Below, piece after piece: positions 10,858 through 22,941 of a DNA stretch of 64,000 nt. Source of the stretch: Aculops lycopersici (lineage: Eukaryota > Arthropoda > Arachnida > Trombidiformes > Eriophyidae); assembly GCA_015350385.1 (NCBI GenBank), contig WNKI01000001.1, positions 4,102,192 through 4,166,191 of the forward strand, read 5' to 3'. Under the pieces are notes generated by a model. That model ran no database searches and was not told the origin of the DNA. It was given only the letters and a program-made list of their open reading frames with translations. Position 1 is the stretch's first letter. Each line of letters begins with the position of its first letter. Position numbers and translations under genes: made by a program.

Positions 10858-11798
10858 CCTGCAGGTCGGTCATCCCGCTTACAGCGTGAGTTTACCTGGA
10901 ATACCTCTCATTAGCATGCCTCCAGCCCATTGAGTTGAAATGGCGTGACTGGTCAGCGCGAACTGGGCACATGAAGGCCGGCAATTTGAATTACCGGCAC
11001 CGGAAGTGCGAGAGAAAAGCATAGAACGAGAGCCTTGGGTGCTCGCCCATCGCACAATTGCGCACCCTCTATCTGATGGCTACAAACTGGATCATTGGTT
11101 TTAGTGAGCCAATAGCCAAAAGTAGAAAGAAAGAGGTCGCAGTGCATGGATATTCACATAAAGTACGGGCGAGACTGGGACACGAGTGGTGGGAAGGTAT
11201 GGTAGAATTGAATGAGAGTAGCATAAATTTCGACACGCAACAACTCACCGGTACTCGGTGGTTGTTGAGACGTCGACCGAATGTGTGTGGAGTAAGCTAT
11301 ACCAGCAAGTGGTTGCTCAATGCTTTTAACCTCAGGATCCTTCCGAGGCAATCTTATTTCGGGCATGAAAGATATAAAGGTTTCCTTCAGCCTTTCAACG
11401 ACCGGAAGTGAGAGTGGTAGGTGGATTTTGCTAGTGGCGAGTAACAAGAGACGCAAAATTCATGCAAAGAGCAACGAGCGTTTAGATTCCAATTCCAATT
11501 CCGAACCCTCAAAGTCTGAAATCGACTCTGCCTCTGACTCTTGAATGATGTCAGCATATATCAGTCAGGATACATCAAATGCAAGCCGAGTAGAGATGGA
11601 TTGATTGTGAATGACAGCAGCATGTGGGGATTGAGATTTTGATATTGGATTGCATCAAATTGAATCGGATCAGATCGGATAGATCTACTAGAAAATCGTG
11701 ACAACCTTGCTTTCAAGGAAAACTCAAAGTAGCCGTTGAGTTGAGTTATGAGATGAAAGATTATTTGGAAAATGCCATTGAACTTGGAAAGGAGTAGC

Positions 11799-11818
11799 TT
11801 TTTTTGGGGGGGGGGGGG
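11799..11818. repeat. T7-G13 homopolymer
   Basis: Seven T followed by thirteen G. Prone to sequencing error, so the exact length should be treated as uncertain. Confidence 0.8.
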
Positions 11819-14800
11819 AGAGGTAAAAAAGAGTGAGTTGCCAACCTTCAGCAATTCTAAAAATTGTCCAAACTTTGACGAGCTCACTTGACACCAGTGG
11901 ATGCCTAGAGACAAAAGATTGTTTTTATTCTTGCTCTCGTCATTTACCACGCTTCATCAACTTTCCATTCATCTGACACGAAGTGGCACTCCTCATGAAG
12001 GTGACCTGCTTATTCTAATACTCTTTCCCCAACCTTGGCGCTAACAGCAGAATCAAATCCATCAATGTTCCTCGCTCTATTTGTCTATCTGTCATCACAC
12101 TTACTTTCTTGTCATCGAGTTTAGTCGGGAACATCGACTCAACTCGTTACCCGTTTCGCGGAGCAAAAGTAAGCACAAAGATTGCGCGCTAACCTCCGAG
12201 GCGGTACCTAGCGACTAGAAATCATTGCTTGGTCTCCTCTGATCTCCACATTCATCCACTCATCGGTTAACTTGTGCTTGGCCGCCTATACACTTGCACA
12301 CAAACGCACACCCTAGCTAGCTTGGTTCCTGGCTTCCGCTTTAGACTGCCGCTCTTGGTGGTCGCTGGCCACTCCACCAAGAGACTGACTGGTGCATAGC
12401 TATTGGCGGTGCACAAATATACTCTCGCTCGTGGGCGCCATGTTTGCATTAGGGGCTGGGGTTAAAATTTGCATTGTTGCCGTACAGAAGTGTGCTGCAT
12501 TCAACTACGACTATCATGACCACCTCGACGACCTGCTCTCTTCTGGTGGCTCATCAAATGGCTGTCACATGGTGGACAGGAAAGTGGAGTGGCGTGCACA
12601 AATAGTGGGAGAGAGGGAGAGAGTCGAGGAGGAAGAGGCTCAATTTGGATGAATTCTGCGCGAGCAACTCTCGTCTGCCATCCGCACGAGACGGCAGGCT
12701 AGCTTGATAAGTTCGAACTCGCGAGAGGCACGAGCAAACGAAGCGCGCGCAACTCATGGAGCGGCAACAATTTGATTGCCTCCAGTTGATTCATTCAAGT
12801 GACTTGCATGAATCAACTAGCAACGAGCCGGCTGCTGCTTACTTGCTCTTTTGTGGCCAGAAACCGCACTTCTCGTGTAAGCGACCCAAGTAACTAAACG
12901 CTAGCATGCCGCCGATGAACTCATCATAGTCGTCGTGGTGGTGCATGCGACAAAAGTTAGATTGAGACCCAGTTGATCGAGCAGCAATAAGCGAGAGGCA
13001 TCGTCGTCATAGTCCTTTGGTTTGCTTACTTCCGCTTTGGCTTTCCTCCGGCCAGAGGGGAGATTTGGCCAAGCAAAGCTTGCGTCAATACCAAGCGAAA
13101 CGTAACGAATCGTATGTTGTGCTGTGTTCTTGTGTAAGCGACAGACTAGAATCGATGGGGAAACGAAAGCAAACTAAAATATTCAAATCACGAGTCGCCG
13201 TCGTCGTCGTCGTCTTGTCTCTCAATTTTGCTTGCTTCTCTCTGGTTCCCCATTCGCCAGCCGGAAGTTGCGCAATCGACAACAGAGCCGGCCAGCAAAC
13301 AAAACTTAACCAGCGGCAAGCGGGAAAAGAGAAGCACTCTGTTGTCTACTTGTTAGAAAAGGTTTAGGAGACAGATATCCAGAAAAAGAGAGCAGCCACT
13401 CGTCTCGTTGTCAATTTAGTTTAGTCTGGCGGAGAGAGGGAAAAGTTGTTCGTTTGGTTGATCGGGAATCAGTGGCATTCCATCGTCCAATTTCTCGTGC
13501 ATCTTTTAACTTTTAACTTAGTATTTGGATTCGAATTTGGATTCGGATTTGAGAGGAAAGAAGGAAAGAAAAACGTGTTTACGTGTAGTTTTATGTGGCA
13601 GCATGTGGCTCCGTCTCTCTTCCTCACGGTGCATCTATATTTTCACATCCACTTGCCCGAATCAAATCTAAACTTTGATGAGAAAAGGGGCACTCGACTC
13701 CCCTAATTTCTCATGAATACAACGTCAGTCACATAGTCAGCTGCCATTTTGCGCTTGTGTTGAATCAGCAAGCAAGATGCAACTTTCGCCGTCGTCGTCA
13801 TTTTGTTTTGTTGGCGGGCCGCGGGTTCGAGGTTGCAATCGTCGCGATCGCGTTGCAATTGCGATGATTGGATTGCTCTGTGAGTAAATGCGAGTATTTG
13901 AGCTCAAACTTGTTGGCGTTGTATGATGTCTCAAAGAAAACTTGTAAACGAAACGTAATAGAATTAAATTGAACGAGGCCGGACGAGACGAGACACGGGA
14001 GCCGAGAGGATAGTTTATTTAGAATGTCGACCGGTTGTTTGGTGAATGTCTGCTCGTCGTTCAGGAGATGAGACGAGATTCAAGTATTCACCTTGCTTGC
14101 TCTTCTCGATTCGGAAAAGTATTACGAAACCCAAGATTCGAGGCGCCAGGTGGTTGGCTCAAGAGAGGGAGAGCTGCGTTTCTTGCCTTCAAAACGTGAG
14201 TATCACAGGGGTAAACTGTGATAACAAATCATGTAAATTTCCGCCAGCCAAGTGGCGGCTCGACTTGCTTAGCTTGGTGGCTGATTGTCTGGCTTACTGG
14301 CGTGTCACTGTCGGCCATCTGCTGGAGGTGACAGCAGAAGCAGTGGCAGTTGTGAGTTTGTGTCTGTGTTGACTAAATGGGATAACTTTCTTGCCTTGCC
14401 CGCACTGGCTACATTTTGCGACCGGAAGTGCGCGGGACAGGTGAGTTGTCTTGCCAGACGGCGAGTGAGTTAGACGGATGTCAATTGGTTGGCTGGCGAC
14501 ATTTTTATGCTCTCAAATGATCAAGCTCAATCTTGAATTCCGATCCTCGAGCTGGCAGTTCAGTGCTAGTTTTAGAAGCGGTTTTTGTTCAACTAAACGT
14601 TGAGTTGAAAATATACAGAGAACTGAGTTTTTTCACGAGCCAATTGGCTAGAGATTATGTTCAGCGGGGGAGAAGTGGCACGAGATCAAGGGGAACCGCT
14701 AGACAGCCAGCCAGTCAGCCACTCTAAGTGTTGAAACTTACACTTGGCAAGATAATACAATGGCGCCTTGGGGTATCGATGGCTCAACTCCTGCGAGTAG

Positions 14801-15870
14801 TTTAGTTACACTAAACGGAAAGCGCGTTCCTAAAAGAGAGACTTGAGTAGCTGATTTCAAGATGGCGGTTCTATTCTCAAACTTGCTACGGCAAGACTAG
14901 TAAAAGCAGCGCAAACTTAAGTAATAGAAAGCGTAAAGTGGCCGCCAATATTTTTCGTCGTCTCGCTCCAGTAAGCAAGCGACGAGCTTGCCAGTCTACA
15001 CGGCCAACGACGAGAGATAGGGAGCAAGGGATGCGGTAAGTAGTGGAAATATGCAAGCTTGTTATATATTACGATATATTAGGTAACCAAACCATTGGTT
15101 CCTCCAAACACCACCAAAGGCGCCAAACACAAAAGGGTTCCACCATGACCACAGCCACCTCTAATACCGTGCCCTCTCTCACTGTTTCTCTCAACAACCT
15201 CTCAGAGTAGATTGGCAATAATCGATGATTAGATCTTCTTCGTGGTTGCGGCTATGCGCATGTTGAACTCGAGCTCGTGGTTGTAAATGCGCGTCAACCA
15301 TTCGACCAACAAACTAGCAAGCAAGCTAGCTGTTTATAGCGGCGCATAAACTGGCAGAGAGTTCAGAGAGTCTTGCTAATCATAATAAGAGTGGAGTTGC
15401 AATTGCATTGGAGGGCGCTGTATTTAGTCGTCGACGTCGTTGCTGTGTAATGGCGTAGGGAGTTGGGCAACGTAACGTAACGCAACGTAAACACTCCACA
15501 GGCCTCGGTGGCCCAATTTCAAGTGGCCATCGACAGCCCGCCGCTCGTTGGATTGATGGATAAGCGCACAGAAAGAGCTAGTTGGCGGTCGCTAGCCTCC
15601 CAAAACGAGCGTCGTACGCAACGAAGTGCCACAAAGTGATCATTATCGTGGGCCTTTTGGGGGCTCGAGTGACAGCGAGTTGGTTACTATTACAGACTGC
15701 AGGCTAAATTGGCACTGGTGGCAAGGCCGCTCAAAACCTGCGACGAGAGGTCCAAAGACAGAGAGAGATGGTGGGTAAAATCTTGAGATATCTCCTCTGA
15801 GTTTCGCGCGATTCCTTTTTGTGGTCACGCAACAGCGCAAGTTTATGATACATTTAAGTGGAAGCTGTCA

Positions 15871-15876
15871 TTTATT
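15871..15876 (-). terminator. Poly(A) signal (minus strand)
   Basis: TTTATT on the plus strand is AATAAA on the minus strand, about 110 nt beyond the stop of the 1073-codon gene. Confidence 0.6.
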
Positions 15877-15984
15877 TACCGATAGGTAGTCTCTAAAATA
15901 AGCATAGCGGTTAGGGGCGTTATTTCAAATTTGTGATCCATTATGGCCGCAACCCTCAAGGCCCGAGCAACTTCCGGTTACTGC

Positions 15985-18900
15985 TCATCTGGGCCGCTCA
16001 ACGGCGCTTGTGTTTGCATTTGCAATTTTTGTTTGTGGAGTTGGGCAGTTGGTTTTGAATACACTAAGCTTGTGAGCCAAACCACTGCCATTATAGTTAC
16101 TCTCATTGCATAGGTAACTCCGCTGCTCGGCCACTTGAAGTCTTCGGCTGAATCCGCGACTCATCAACTTTGATCTGAGTCCTTCCCGTAAGTAGAGATG
16201 TGAGCTATCCAACTTTGGATGCCTGGTGACAGGCGGGTGGTTGCCACCGCTGCCCCTGCTAGATGTCGTCAAGTGCCGATTATCTCTTCTAATAATTCCA
16301 CCGTGATTCTCGTTTGGAAACACATAGGTTGCCTCGAAGGGTCTCATAAGCCGTCGGAGTTTTAGATAGGCGCGCAGTAGGTGATATTTGACTGGCTTGA
16401 CATCCTTCTGCACAATCACAATGGGCGCCACCTTCTCCTTATGCTTCGTTTCCGACATGTAACTCTCGCTTGTGATTGGCAGAGACCGCGTTGGTGTTTT
16501 TGGATTGTCGCCACCACTACTACTTGATGTTGAGTAGTGCTGTTGCTCTGAACCCGATCCCTTGAGAAGTTGGTGCGACAAATCGCCTCCAGACTCAGGA
16601 GCTCGCAAACTGGACACCAAACTACCTCCACCTGGCGACGATTCATAGGAGGAGCTCGAGCTAGAGTCCAATAGAGAGGCCAGCGAGTTTCCATAGGTGA
16701 GAATGGTTCCACTACCAGTGAGGTCATCGTACAAACCATTGCTTTGAGTCTTGGTTGTAGTTGGCCTGCTGCTGCTACTACTACTACTGCTTGAGCTATC
16801 AGTAAGTAAGCTCGACAAAGTTTCTCGGATAGGATACGAGCTTGCAGTGAGGCGAAGAGTATTCGATGGACTTACAAGCGTTATTTGGTGGCCACCACTC
16901 GAGTCGTCAATGGATGTGCTACCCTCGGTGCTCACGGGATCGTCAGTGTTCTTGCTGGCTATTGAGCCAAGTAGAATGTTGCCAGTAGACAAAAGTTGCT
17001 CGTTAGCCTGATTGCCCGGCTGGTAGATGCGCACCTGTTGCTTCTTTTGCTGTATTCGAGGCGGCTGGTACATGCTCAGGTAGGGCCAATACTTTTCGGG
17101 AATTCCAGCGGCAACTTTGCCACTTAGTCCGCTGGTTACCAAGAGCTGAGGTGCTGGTTGCTGCTGCTGGACGGAATTGCCGTTACCATAGAGAGAAGCG
17201 GAAGTGGTGGAGCTGCCCACTGACAGATTGTCCTGGTTGAATGCCTCAACTATCTGATCGTTTGTTGTCTGCGTTTGATATGAAGGGCGATACTTGGGCT
17301 CCGGCTTCAGCAGTTTTGGTCCCTCCACCAACGAGGAACTTGAACCCGACTTTTGATATACTATTCCCGCTAGAGTTATCGTGTCCGGCGCCTCGGACTC
17401 AGACTTGAATGGGCCAACGAGAAGCTCTTGCTCATCTCTACTTCTCGGAGGCAATTGCTCCGCTTTAAGTCTCGCTTTAACTCCAACCGCTTGAGGTTGG
17501 GGCCGGTGCACTTGTTGCTCTTTGTCAAGTTGACTCTGCGAACGCGTGGCCTCCTTTGCGGTCAGTTGAGCTGCCGACTCCTTATCAACCGATGGACTTG
17601 TTCCCTTTTCGTCAACCTCGCGACCATTTGTTGGAGATCCAGATGTTGCTGTAGTTTGTCTCGTGACTATTTTGTTACTACTATTGTTGACTCCCTCTCC
17701 CTCTAACTGTGCATCTTGCATGGATGTCCGTGTTAGGACTTTAGGCTTAGCTGTTGTTATGGGCTCAAGTTGCGGACTTGCAGTCGATCTATTCTCACCG
17801 TCCAGTTGATTGAATTCATTCGAATCCTTATCCACAACATCCTCTTCCGGATCCGCTTCGTTCTCGTCGCTCGAATCTTCGTCTCTTACATTCGGAGCTA
17901 ACGAGGTTGCTACTTCATTTGAAGCGCTGGTCGCAGTTACATCCAGGCTTGACAAACTGGAAACCTGTTGCTGTTGTGGCTTCTGAACATACTTTTGGTT
18001 ATATATTGGACTTGGAAGCCCTCCATTCGCCTGGTTCGAATCAAAGGGTCCCCTAGTATTGTGGGCATAGACAAAGTTTGTGAAATCCTCTGCGCTCGAC
18101 ATAGTCTTTGGCAAAACAACTGAAGCTGGTTGGTTCAATTGTCCTCTGGCTCCCAAGTCACCTTCTCCAACTAAAGGAACTCCCTTGATTGATCTCATCT
18201 GATTGTTGGCCAAGGGTTCGTTCTGAGGTAGAGAAGGTGGGTAATAAAATCTGGTGGCTGGATGAAGAGTGTAGCTTATCATGGACCCCGTTCTATTGAT
18301 TGCACTTCCGCCAGCTCGAATTAGCACCTTGGGAACCGTTTTATATCTATGAACCACTGGCTTTGTACCGCCCCCCTTTTTGCGCTTCTTTTTCCTCTCC
18401 TTGACACCTGTCTGTTCGGTCGTAACTGAGGCCACTGTGCTATTATGGTTCAACTTTACATTTGGCTCAACCCCACTACCGCTGCTCATTTTACCCACAG
18501 GTAATTGCACCTTTAGCTTAGAGGGTGAGGCAAGTTTCTCATCGGATTCAACTGCGTCCCTTGATTTGTTCGATATTACCTCTGGTGTCTGTTTGTTCCC
18601 ATTCAAACCGATCACCGACTTGATAGTATTGCCACTGAACCCTGAATCACTTAGAATTACATTAGACTGATTATTGAGCACACTGATGAACTGATGTTCA
18701 CTTGATTCCGGCTGACCGCCAAAATATTGACCAACATCTTGGAAAACCTGTCTGTGTCGTAGCTGCTTCTTCTCGTCTTCATGTTGCAACCACCTTGAGT
18801 TTGAATGGAGATCTGATTGGAAATTGTCATTAAATTTTGCTTCCCCCTCACTGGAAGAATTTAAACTAAGAGGATCCTTCTGATTTGCTGTTCTTATTGC

Positions 18901-19206
18901 TTCATTAGATTGCTCATTAGCTACCACATGCTCACTTGGCATGTTCATCACTCTATCCAACTCTTCGTCGGAATCTCGACCATCCGACACAAAGGCCATG
19001 TCTCTCCCTGATGCCGTCTCCAGTACAAGGCCGCCAAATTCACTTGATAGACTTGATTCTCGTTCTTGAGCCAACACTTCAGTTGAGTTTATGTTTAAAA
19101 AAATGGCAAGTGTAATGAATATCACAATTTGATACCGCCAACAAGTTTCCACTGGGCGCAATGGTTTTTGCCGTAATCTGGAACTAACCCTCCGCTCATG
19201 CATCAT
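15985..19206 (-). CDS. Large secreted or membrane-anchored low-complexity protein, unknown function
   Basis: 1073 residues in one exon; family not recognised. After a basic N-terminus (about 24 residues) comes one hydrophobic segment (YQIVIFITLAIFLNI, about 25-39), either a signal peptide with a long n-region or a type II anchor. The rest is mostly disordered and rich in Ser, Gln, Asn and Gly. It includes a polybasic KERKKKRKKGGG block, a Tyr/Pro segment (TLHPATRFYYPPSLPQ), poly-Ser runs and many sequons. The best-ordered part is C-terminal: VKPVKYHLLRAYLKLRRLMRPFEATYVFPN. Only four Cys are evident: one in the pre-hydrophobic region and three near the C-terminus (YLCNESN, FKTNCPTP plus one close by), too few for a known Cys-rich domain. 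The size and AATAAA at 15871 on the coding strand support a real gene. An extracellular matrix or cuticle role is conceivable but unsupported. Confidence 0.7.
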   Translation of the reverse strand: MMHERRVSSRLRQKPLRPVETCWRYQIVIFITLAIFLNINSTEVLAQERESSLSSEFGGLVLETASGRDMAFVSDGRDSDEELDRVMNMPSEHVVANEQSNEAIRTANQKDPLSLNSSSEGEAKFNDNFQSDLHSNSRWLQHEDEKKQLRHRQVFQDVGQYFGGQPESSEHQFISVLNNQSNVILSDSGFSGNTIKSVIGLNGNKQTPEVISNKSRDAVESDEKLASPSKLKVQLPVGKMSSGSGVEPNVKLNHNSTVASVTTEQTGVKERKKKRKKGGGTKPVVHRYKTVPKVLIRAGGSAINRTGSMISYTLHPATRFYYPPSLPQNEPLANNQMRSIKGVPLVGEGDLGARGQLNQPASVVLPKTMSSAEDFTNFVYAHNTRGPFDSNQANGGLPSPIYNQKYVQKPQQQQVSSLSSLDVTATSASNEVATSLAPNVRDEDSSDENEADPEEDVVDKDSNEFNQLDGENRSTASPQLEPITTAKPKVLTRTSMQDAQLEGEGVNNSSNKIVTRQTTATSGSPTNGREVDEKGTSPSVDKESAAQLTAKEATRSQSQLDKEQQVHRPQPQAVGVKARLKAEQLPPRSRDEQELLVGPFKSESEAPDTITLAGIVYQKSGSSSSLVEGPKLLKPEPKYRPSYQTQTTNDQIVEAFNQDNLSVGSSTTSASLYGNGNSVQQQQPAPQLLVTSGLSGKVAAGIPEKYWPYLSMYQPPRIQQKKQQVRIYQPGNQANEQLLSTGNILLGSIASKNTDDPVSTEGSTSIDDSSGGHQITLVSPSNTLRLTASSYPIRETLSSLLTDSSSSSSSSSSRPTTTKTQSNGLYDDLTGSGTILTYGNSLASLLDSSSSSSYESSPGGGSLVSSLRAPESGGDLSHQLLKGSGSEQQHYSTSSSSGGDNPKTPTRSLPITSESYMSETKHKEKVAPIVIVQKDVKPVKYHLLRAYLKLRRLMRPFEATYVFPNENHGGIIRRDNRHLTTSSRGSGGNHPPVTRHPKLDSSHLYLREGLRSKLMSRGFSRRLQVAEQRSYLCNESNYNGSGLAHKLSVFKTNCPTPQTKIANANTSAVERPR

Positions 19207-20411
19207 TAATTAGTAAAGTAAACTTAGTTTGCATCAATTCGATGAGTATATCTCTATTGGATCTTCATAGGAGGTGGTCATCGTACCACTCTCTTGTAAG
19301 AGGTAAACATTTGAACACTAACCCTCTGGTTGGAGGGTGGCCTATTGGCGGATCCTTACTCGTCTTCAATCTTAAATCTTGGAGTGAAACAGACTGAAAT
19401 CTTGTAGTTTTCTAATTCAATTGTCAGTCTTGAGTTTGCTGCTCTTAAATTTGGCACAGATATCGCTTTAAAATCAACAGCTACTTGTATTATTTTTCTA
19501 TAGCTTGTATTATTGAGCTCCTTCCTCATTTGGGTACCTAACAATCGGCAAAGTCTAGTTCCAGCGCCAAATGCAAATCGTATCTTCAGAGGCAGAAGAA
19601 TACAATGCAACATTAACTACTGACAAGGAGACAGAAAGCTCGAAGGTAAAATTGGAAGAGATTTTTATTAAATTGTCTCATTGCTTGAATGGGTGTTGCT
19701 GTGCATCGATCGGTCCAACAATCAGTCGGGAAGCGAGGAATGGAGTCGAGATTGTTGGTTACATCCATCCAACCACTGACTTCTCGACTTGGAAGTCCAT
19801 TGTGTGCCTGTTGCAAAGCTCATCTCAAGCTCAGGACAGTTGAAGCGAAAGTTAGATGCCTTAATCGGCAATAACAACAGCAACCACCTGTAGTATGTTC
19901 CTGCTTGCAAACCACTTGAATCTGGAGCTAAGAGTCAATCACAAGCGAACGAATGGGACACAAAGCGCGCAAGTAAGTCAGCTCTGATCTACTATGAAAC
20001 AGGTGAGCTGAAGTTGTGTAATGGCAGCATCGACAACTTGTTACTCACTGGCGCCACTTCTTTCTTCTTTCCCTCCTTCTCCTCTTTTGCGTTAAGTTCA
20101 ATTGTCCGCTCGCCAACTACCGCAACCAACACCATCCTCCAGATATCCTCTGTGGCCGGCAGCAACACCACCAAATAGATGTTTCTTTTTAGAGGATCTC
20201 TTTCTGAGCCAACCTGAGCAGTTTTGAGTTGGCTACAGAGTTCAATAGTTACCAACAATCGATGGGAGCTAATGTAAGTAGGAGGGAACTGGAGTGGAAA
20301 GATTAGGAAATGGACTTGACAACAAACTGTTACTATTGATCGTTGGATGGGTTTATGTTGTCCCTATTTCCCATCCTGTTCCTGTTTAGATGTACTAATC
20401 AATGGGATGCG
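19207..20411. other. Spacer between the orphan gene and the palindrome
   Basis: Holds the upstream DNA of the minus-strand orphan gene; only a weak TATA-like sequence was seen. No gene is recognised. Short frames on both strands around 19.57-19.91 kb overlap each other and look like chance. Confidence 0.45.
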
Positions 20412-22190
20412 ATAAATTGAGACATCTTCAGCTAATTGGGTCACTTGAGTTCATACATGACGCCGTATGCTCCTGCTACTGCCGCCACTACGTCTACAAC
20501 CTGCTACCTGCCTGCCCTCTTCAAAAGAGCCAAGGTGTCCCATCGGGAAGGCGGTGATTGCCTGAGACTGATGGGTGAATCGATTGATTAGAAACTAGTG
20601 GCATGGATCTTGTAGCAACCGTCACTCAATGCAACAGGTGATCAGGGGTGAGAATTTTAGATGTGTATCACTTGAATCCACGCCAGAGTTGGACTAACTT
20701 CAATCTCATAGCTTTTTCATGATTGAAGTTGCTCTCAACACTGTAATTAGATTTATACGCTGGAGGGCGGAGTTTTATTGTCACCCTACATTCAGGTAAG
20801 CATGGGCCCCTAATACTTTGCTTAGCCAGGAAGCTCCACAAATGACTCTATGCAGTATCCAGTTGATATGTTTTGTGCTCAATAGATCCGTTACATTATA
20901 AGAAACATCACACAACAAGCAAGATCTGAATATCATGCATGGTTACAAAGTTATGGCCTTGAAGATGATAATGAGGCATTTAAAGGGTATCAATCATATT
21001 TCCGAGACTAGACACCCTAGCGACTCGGGTGAGGGTTCGCAAAGATGCTCGCATACTTACGCAAAGGTGGACCAAATTTGGTACCTACTACAGTCCTAGT
21101 TTGTCTCTGGACCCTTCCAGCACCTAGCGACCTCAGGCGAAATGCAGCTCGTTAAGAAATGCCAAGGCTATCTTGAGCGCATGCAAATGATCCATCGAGT
21201 TGAGCTTAACATAGCGAAAAAAACCGCTTCTAAGAGTCACCTCTAACTCCGAAGTTATGATAGCTAGCTCGAAAATAAACATTGCAAACGACTCAGAAGT
21301 TGGATTCTGAGCATCCGGTTGCCTTAAATGTTTGCTATCGTGTATATTTTCTGGAATACAGATGTCCCTTAAAAACGGTTTTCTTTGCTATGTTCCGTCA
21401 AACTTGTAGATCCGATTCCGAGCTCGTTTGATATTCTCAGCCTTTTCGAGCGGGTTGCATTTCGCCTAAGGTCGCTAGGTGCTGGAAGGGTCCAGAGACA
21501 AACTAGGACTGTAGTAGGTACCAAATTTGGTCCACCTTTGCGTAAGTATGCGAGCATCTTTGCGAACCCTCACCCGAGTCGCTAGGGTGTCTAGTCTCGG
21601 AAATATGATTGATACCCTTTAAAGGCCTCATTATCATCTTCAAGGCCATAACTTTGTAACCATGCATGATATTCAGATCTTGCTTGTTGTGTGATGTTTC
21701 TTATAATGTAACGGATCTATTGAGCACAAAACATATCAACTGGATACTGCATTTGTGGAGCTTCCTGGCTAAGCAAAGTATTAGGGGCCCATGCTTACCT
21801 GAGTGTAGGGTGACAATAAAACTCCGCCCTCCAGCGCATAACTCTAATTACAGTGTCGAGAGCAAATTCAATCATGAAAAAAGCTATGAGATTTAAGTTA
21901 GTCCACCTCTGGCGTGGATTTAGCCTCCTAGTTGATATTAGTGATACACATCTATAATTCTCTCCCCAGATCACTTGTTGCGTTGGGTGACGGTTGCTAC
22001 AAGATCCATGCCTAGTTTCTCATCAATTAATTCACCCATCAGTCTCAGGCAATCACCGCCTTCCCGATGGGACACCTTGGCTCTTTTGAAGAGGGCAGGC
22101 AGGTAGCAGGTTGTAGACGTAGTGGCGGCAGTAGCAACGGCGTCATGTATGGACTCAAGTGACCCAATCAGCCGAAGATGTCTCATTTAT
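20412..22190. repeat. 1.78-kb near-perfect palindrome (foldback DNA)
   Basis: The sequence from about 20412 (ATAAATTGAGACATCTTC) runs into its own reverse complement ending at 22190. Outer arms of about 515 bp (20412-20926 and 21676-22190) flank a central 749-bp element that itself has long inverted ends. The arms differ by scattered substitutions and at least one indel of about 7 nt (left arm near 20463), so they are not an exact fold-back copy from a read artefact. No coding frame of note. Confidence 0.85.
20927..21675 (+). mobile_element. 749-bp foldback/MITE element, copy A
   Basis: Begins TGAATATCATGCATG and ends with its complement. The terminal inverted repeats are about 220 bp (to about 21146, and from about 21456) and almost identical. 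The unique centre is about 310 bp. It has no open frame for a transposase, so it is non-autonomous. Its flanks (AGATC / GATCT) belong to the larger palindrome, so no target duplication can be read. Confidence 0.8.
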
Positions 22191-22938
22191 GAATATCATG
22201 CATGATTACAAAGTTATAGCCTTGAAGGTGATAATGAGGCCTTTGAAGGGTATCAATCATATTTCCGAGACTAGACACCCTGGCGACTCGGATGAGGGTT
22301 CGCAATGATGCTCGCATACTTACGCAGAGGTGGACCAAATTTGGTACCTACTGCAGTCCTAGTTTGTCTCTGGACCCTTCCAGTACCTAGCGACCTTAGG
22401 CGAAATGCAACCCGCTCGAAAGGGCTGAGAATATCAAACGAGCTCGGAATCGGATCTACAAGTTTGACGGAACATAGCAAAGAAAACCGTTTTTAAGGGA
22501 CATCTGTATTCCAGAAAATACACACGATAGCAAACATTTAAGGCAACCGGATGCTCAGAATCCAACTTCTGAGTCGTTTGCAATGTTTATTTTCGAGCTA
22601 GCTATCATAACTTCGGAGTTAGAGGTGACTCTTAGAAGCGGTTTTTTTCGCTATGTTAAGCTCAACTCGATGGATCATTTGCATGCGCTCAAGACAGCAT
22701 TGGCATTTCTTAACGAGCTGCATTTCGCCTGAGGTCGCTAGGTGCTGGAAGGGTCCAGAGACAAACTAGGACTGTAGTAGGTACCAAATTTGGTCCACCT
22801 TTGCGCAAGTATGCGAGCATCATTGCGAACCCTCATCCGAGTCGCTAGGGTGTCTAGTCTCGGAAATATGATCGATACCCTTTAAAGGCCTCATTATCAT
22901 CTTCAAGGCCATAACTTTGTAACCATGCATGATATTCA
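22190..22938 (-). mobile_element. 749-bp foldback/MITE element, copy B (opposite orientation)
   Basis: Same length and termini as copy A, but the centre reads as the reverse complement. Flanked by TA on both sides (22188-22189 and 22939-22940), consistent with a Tc1/mariner-type TA target duplication. Its two ends are more diverged from each other than those of copy A. Non-autonomous. Confidence 0.8.
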
Positions 22939-22941
22939 TAC

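Larger units (their letters stand above)
9343..15870. other. 6.5-kb region without a recognised gene
   Basis: Probably DGK 5' UTR/promoter DNA plus intergenic sequence. A CG-rich stretch spans about 9.9-10.9 kb. Visible features are a CCGAGCC/GGCTCGG hairpin at 10071-10087, an Sp/KLF-type GC box at 10844-10857, ACCGGAAGT ETS-type sites at 10999, 11401 and 14421, and a T7-G13 homopolymer at 11799-11818. Open frames up to about 130 codons occur on both strands but show no family motif or splice logic. A frame at 11058-11411 (+, 117 codons) is the least repetitive and was not recognised. Confidence 0.5.

Noticed and set aside
13815..13835. Possible tRNA T-arm (GGGTTCGAGGTTGC)
   Set aside because: No matching acceptor stem, D-arm or anticodon arm could be built around it. 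No tRNA gene could be supported anywhere in the window.
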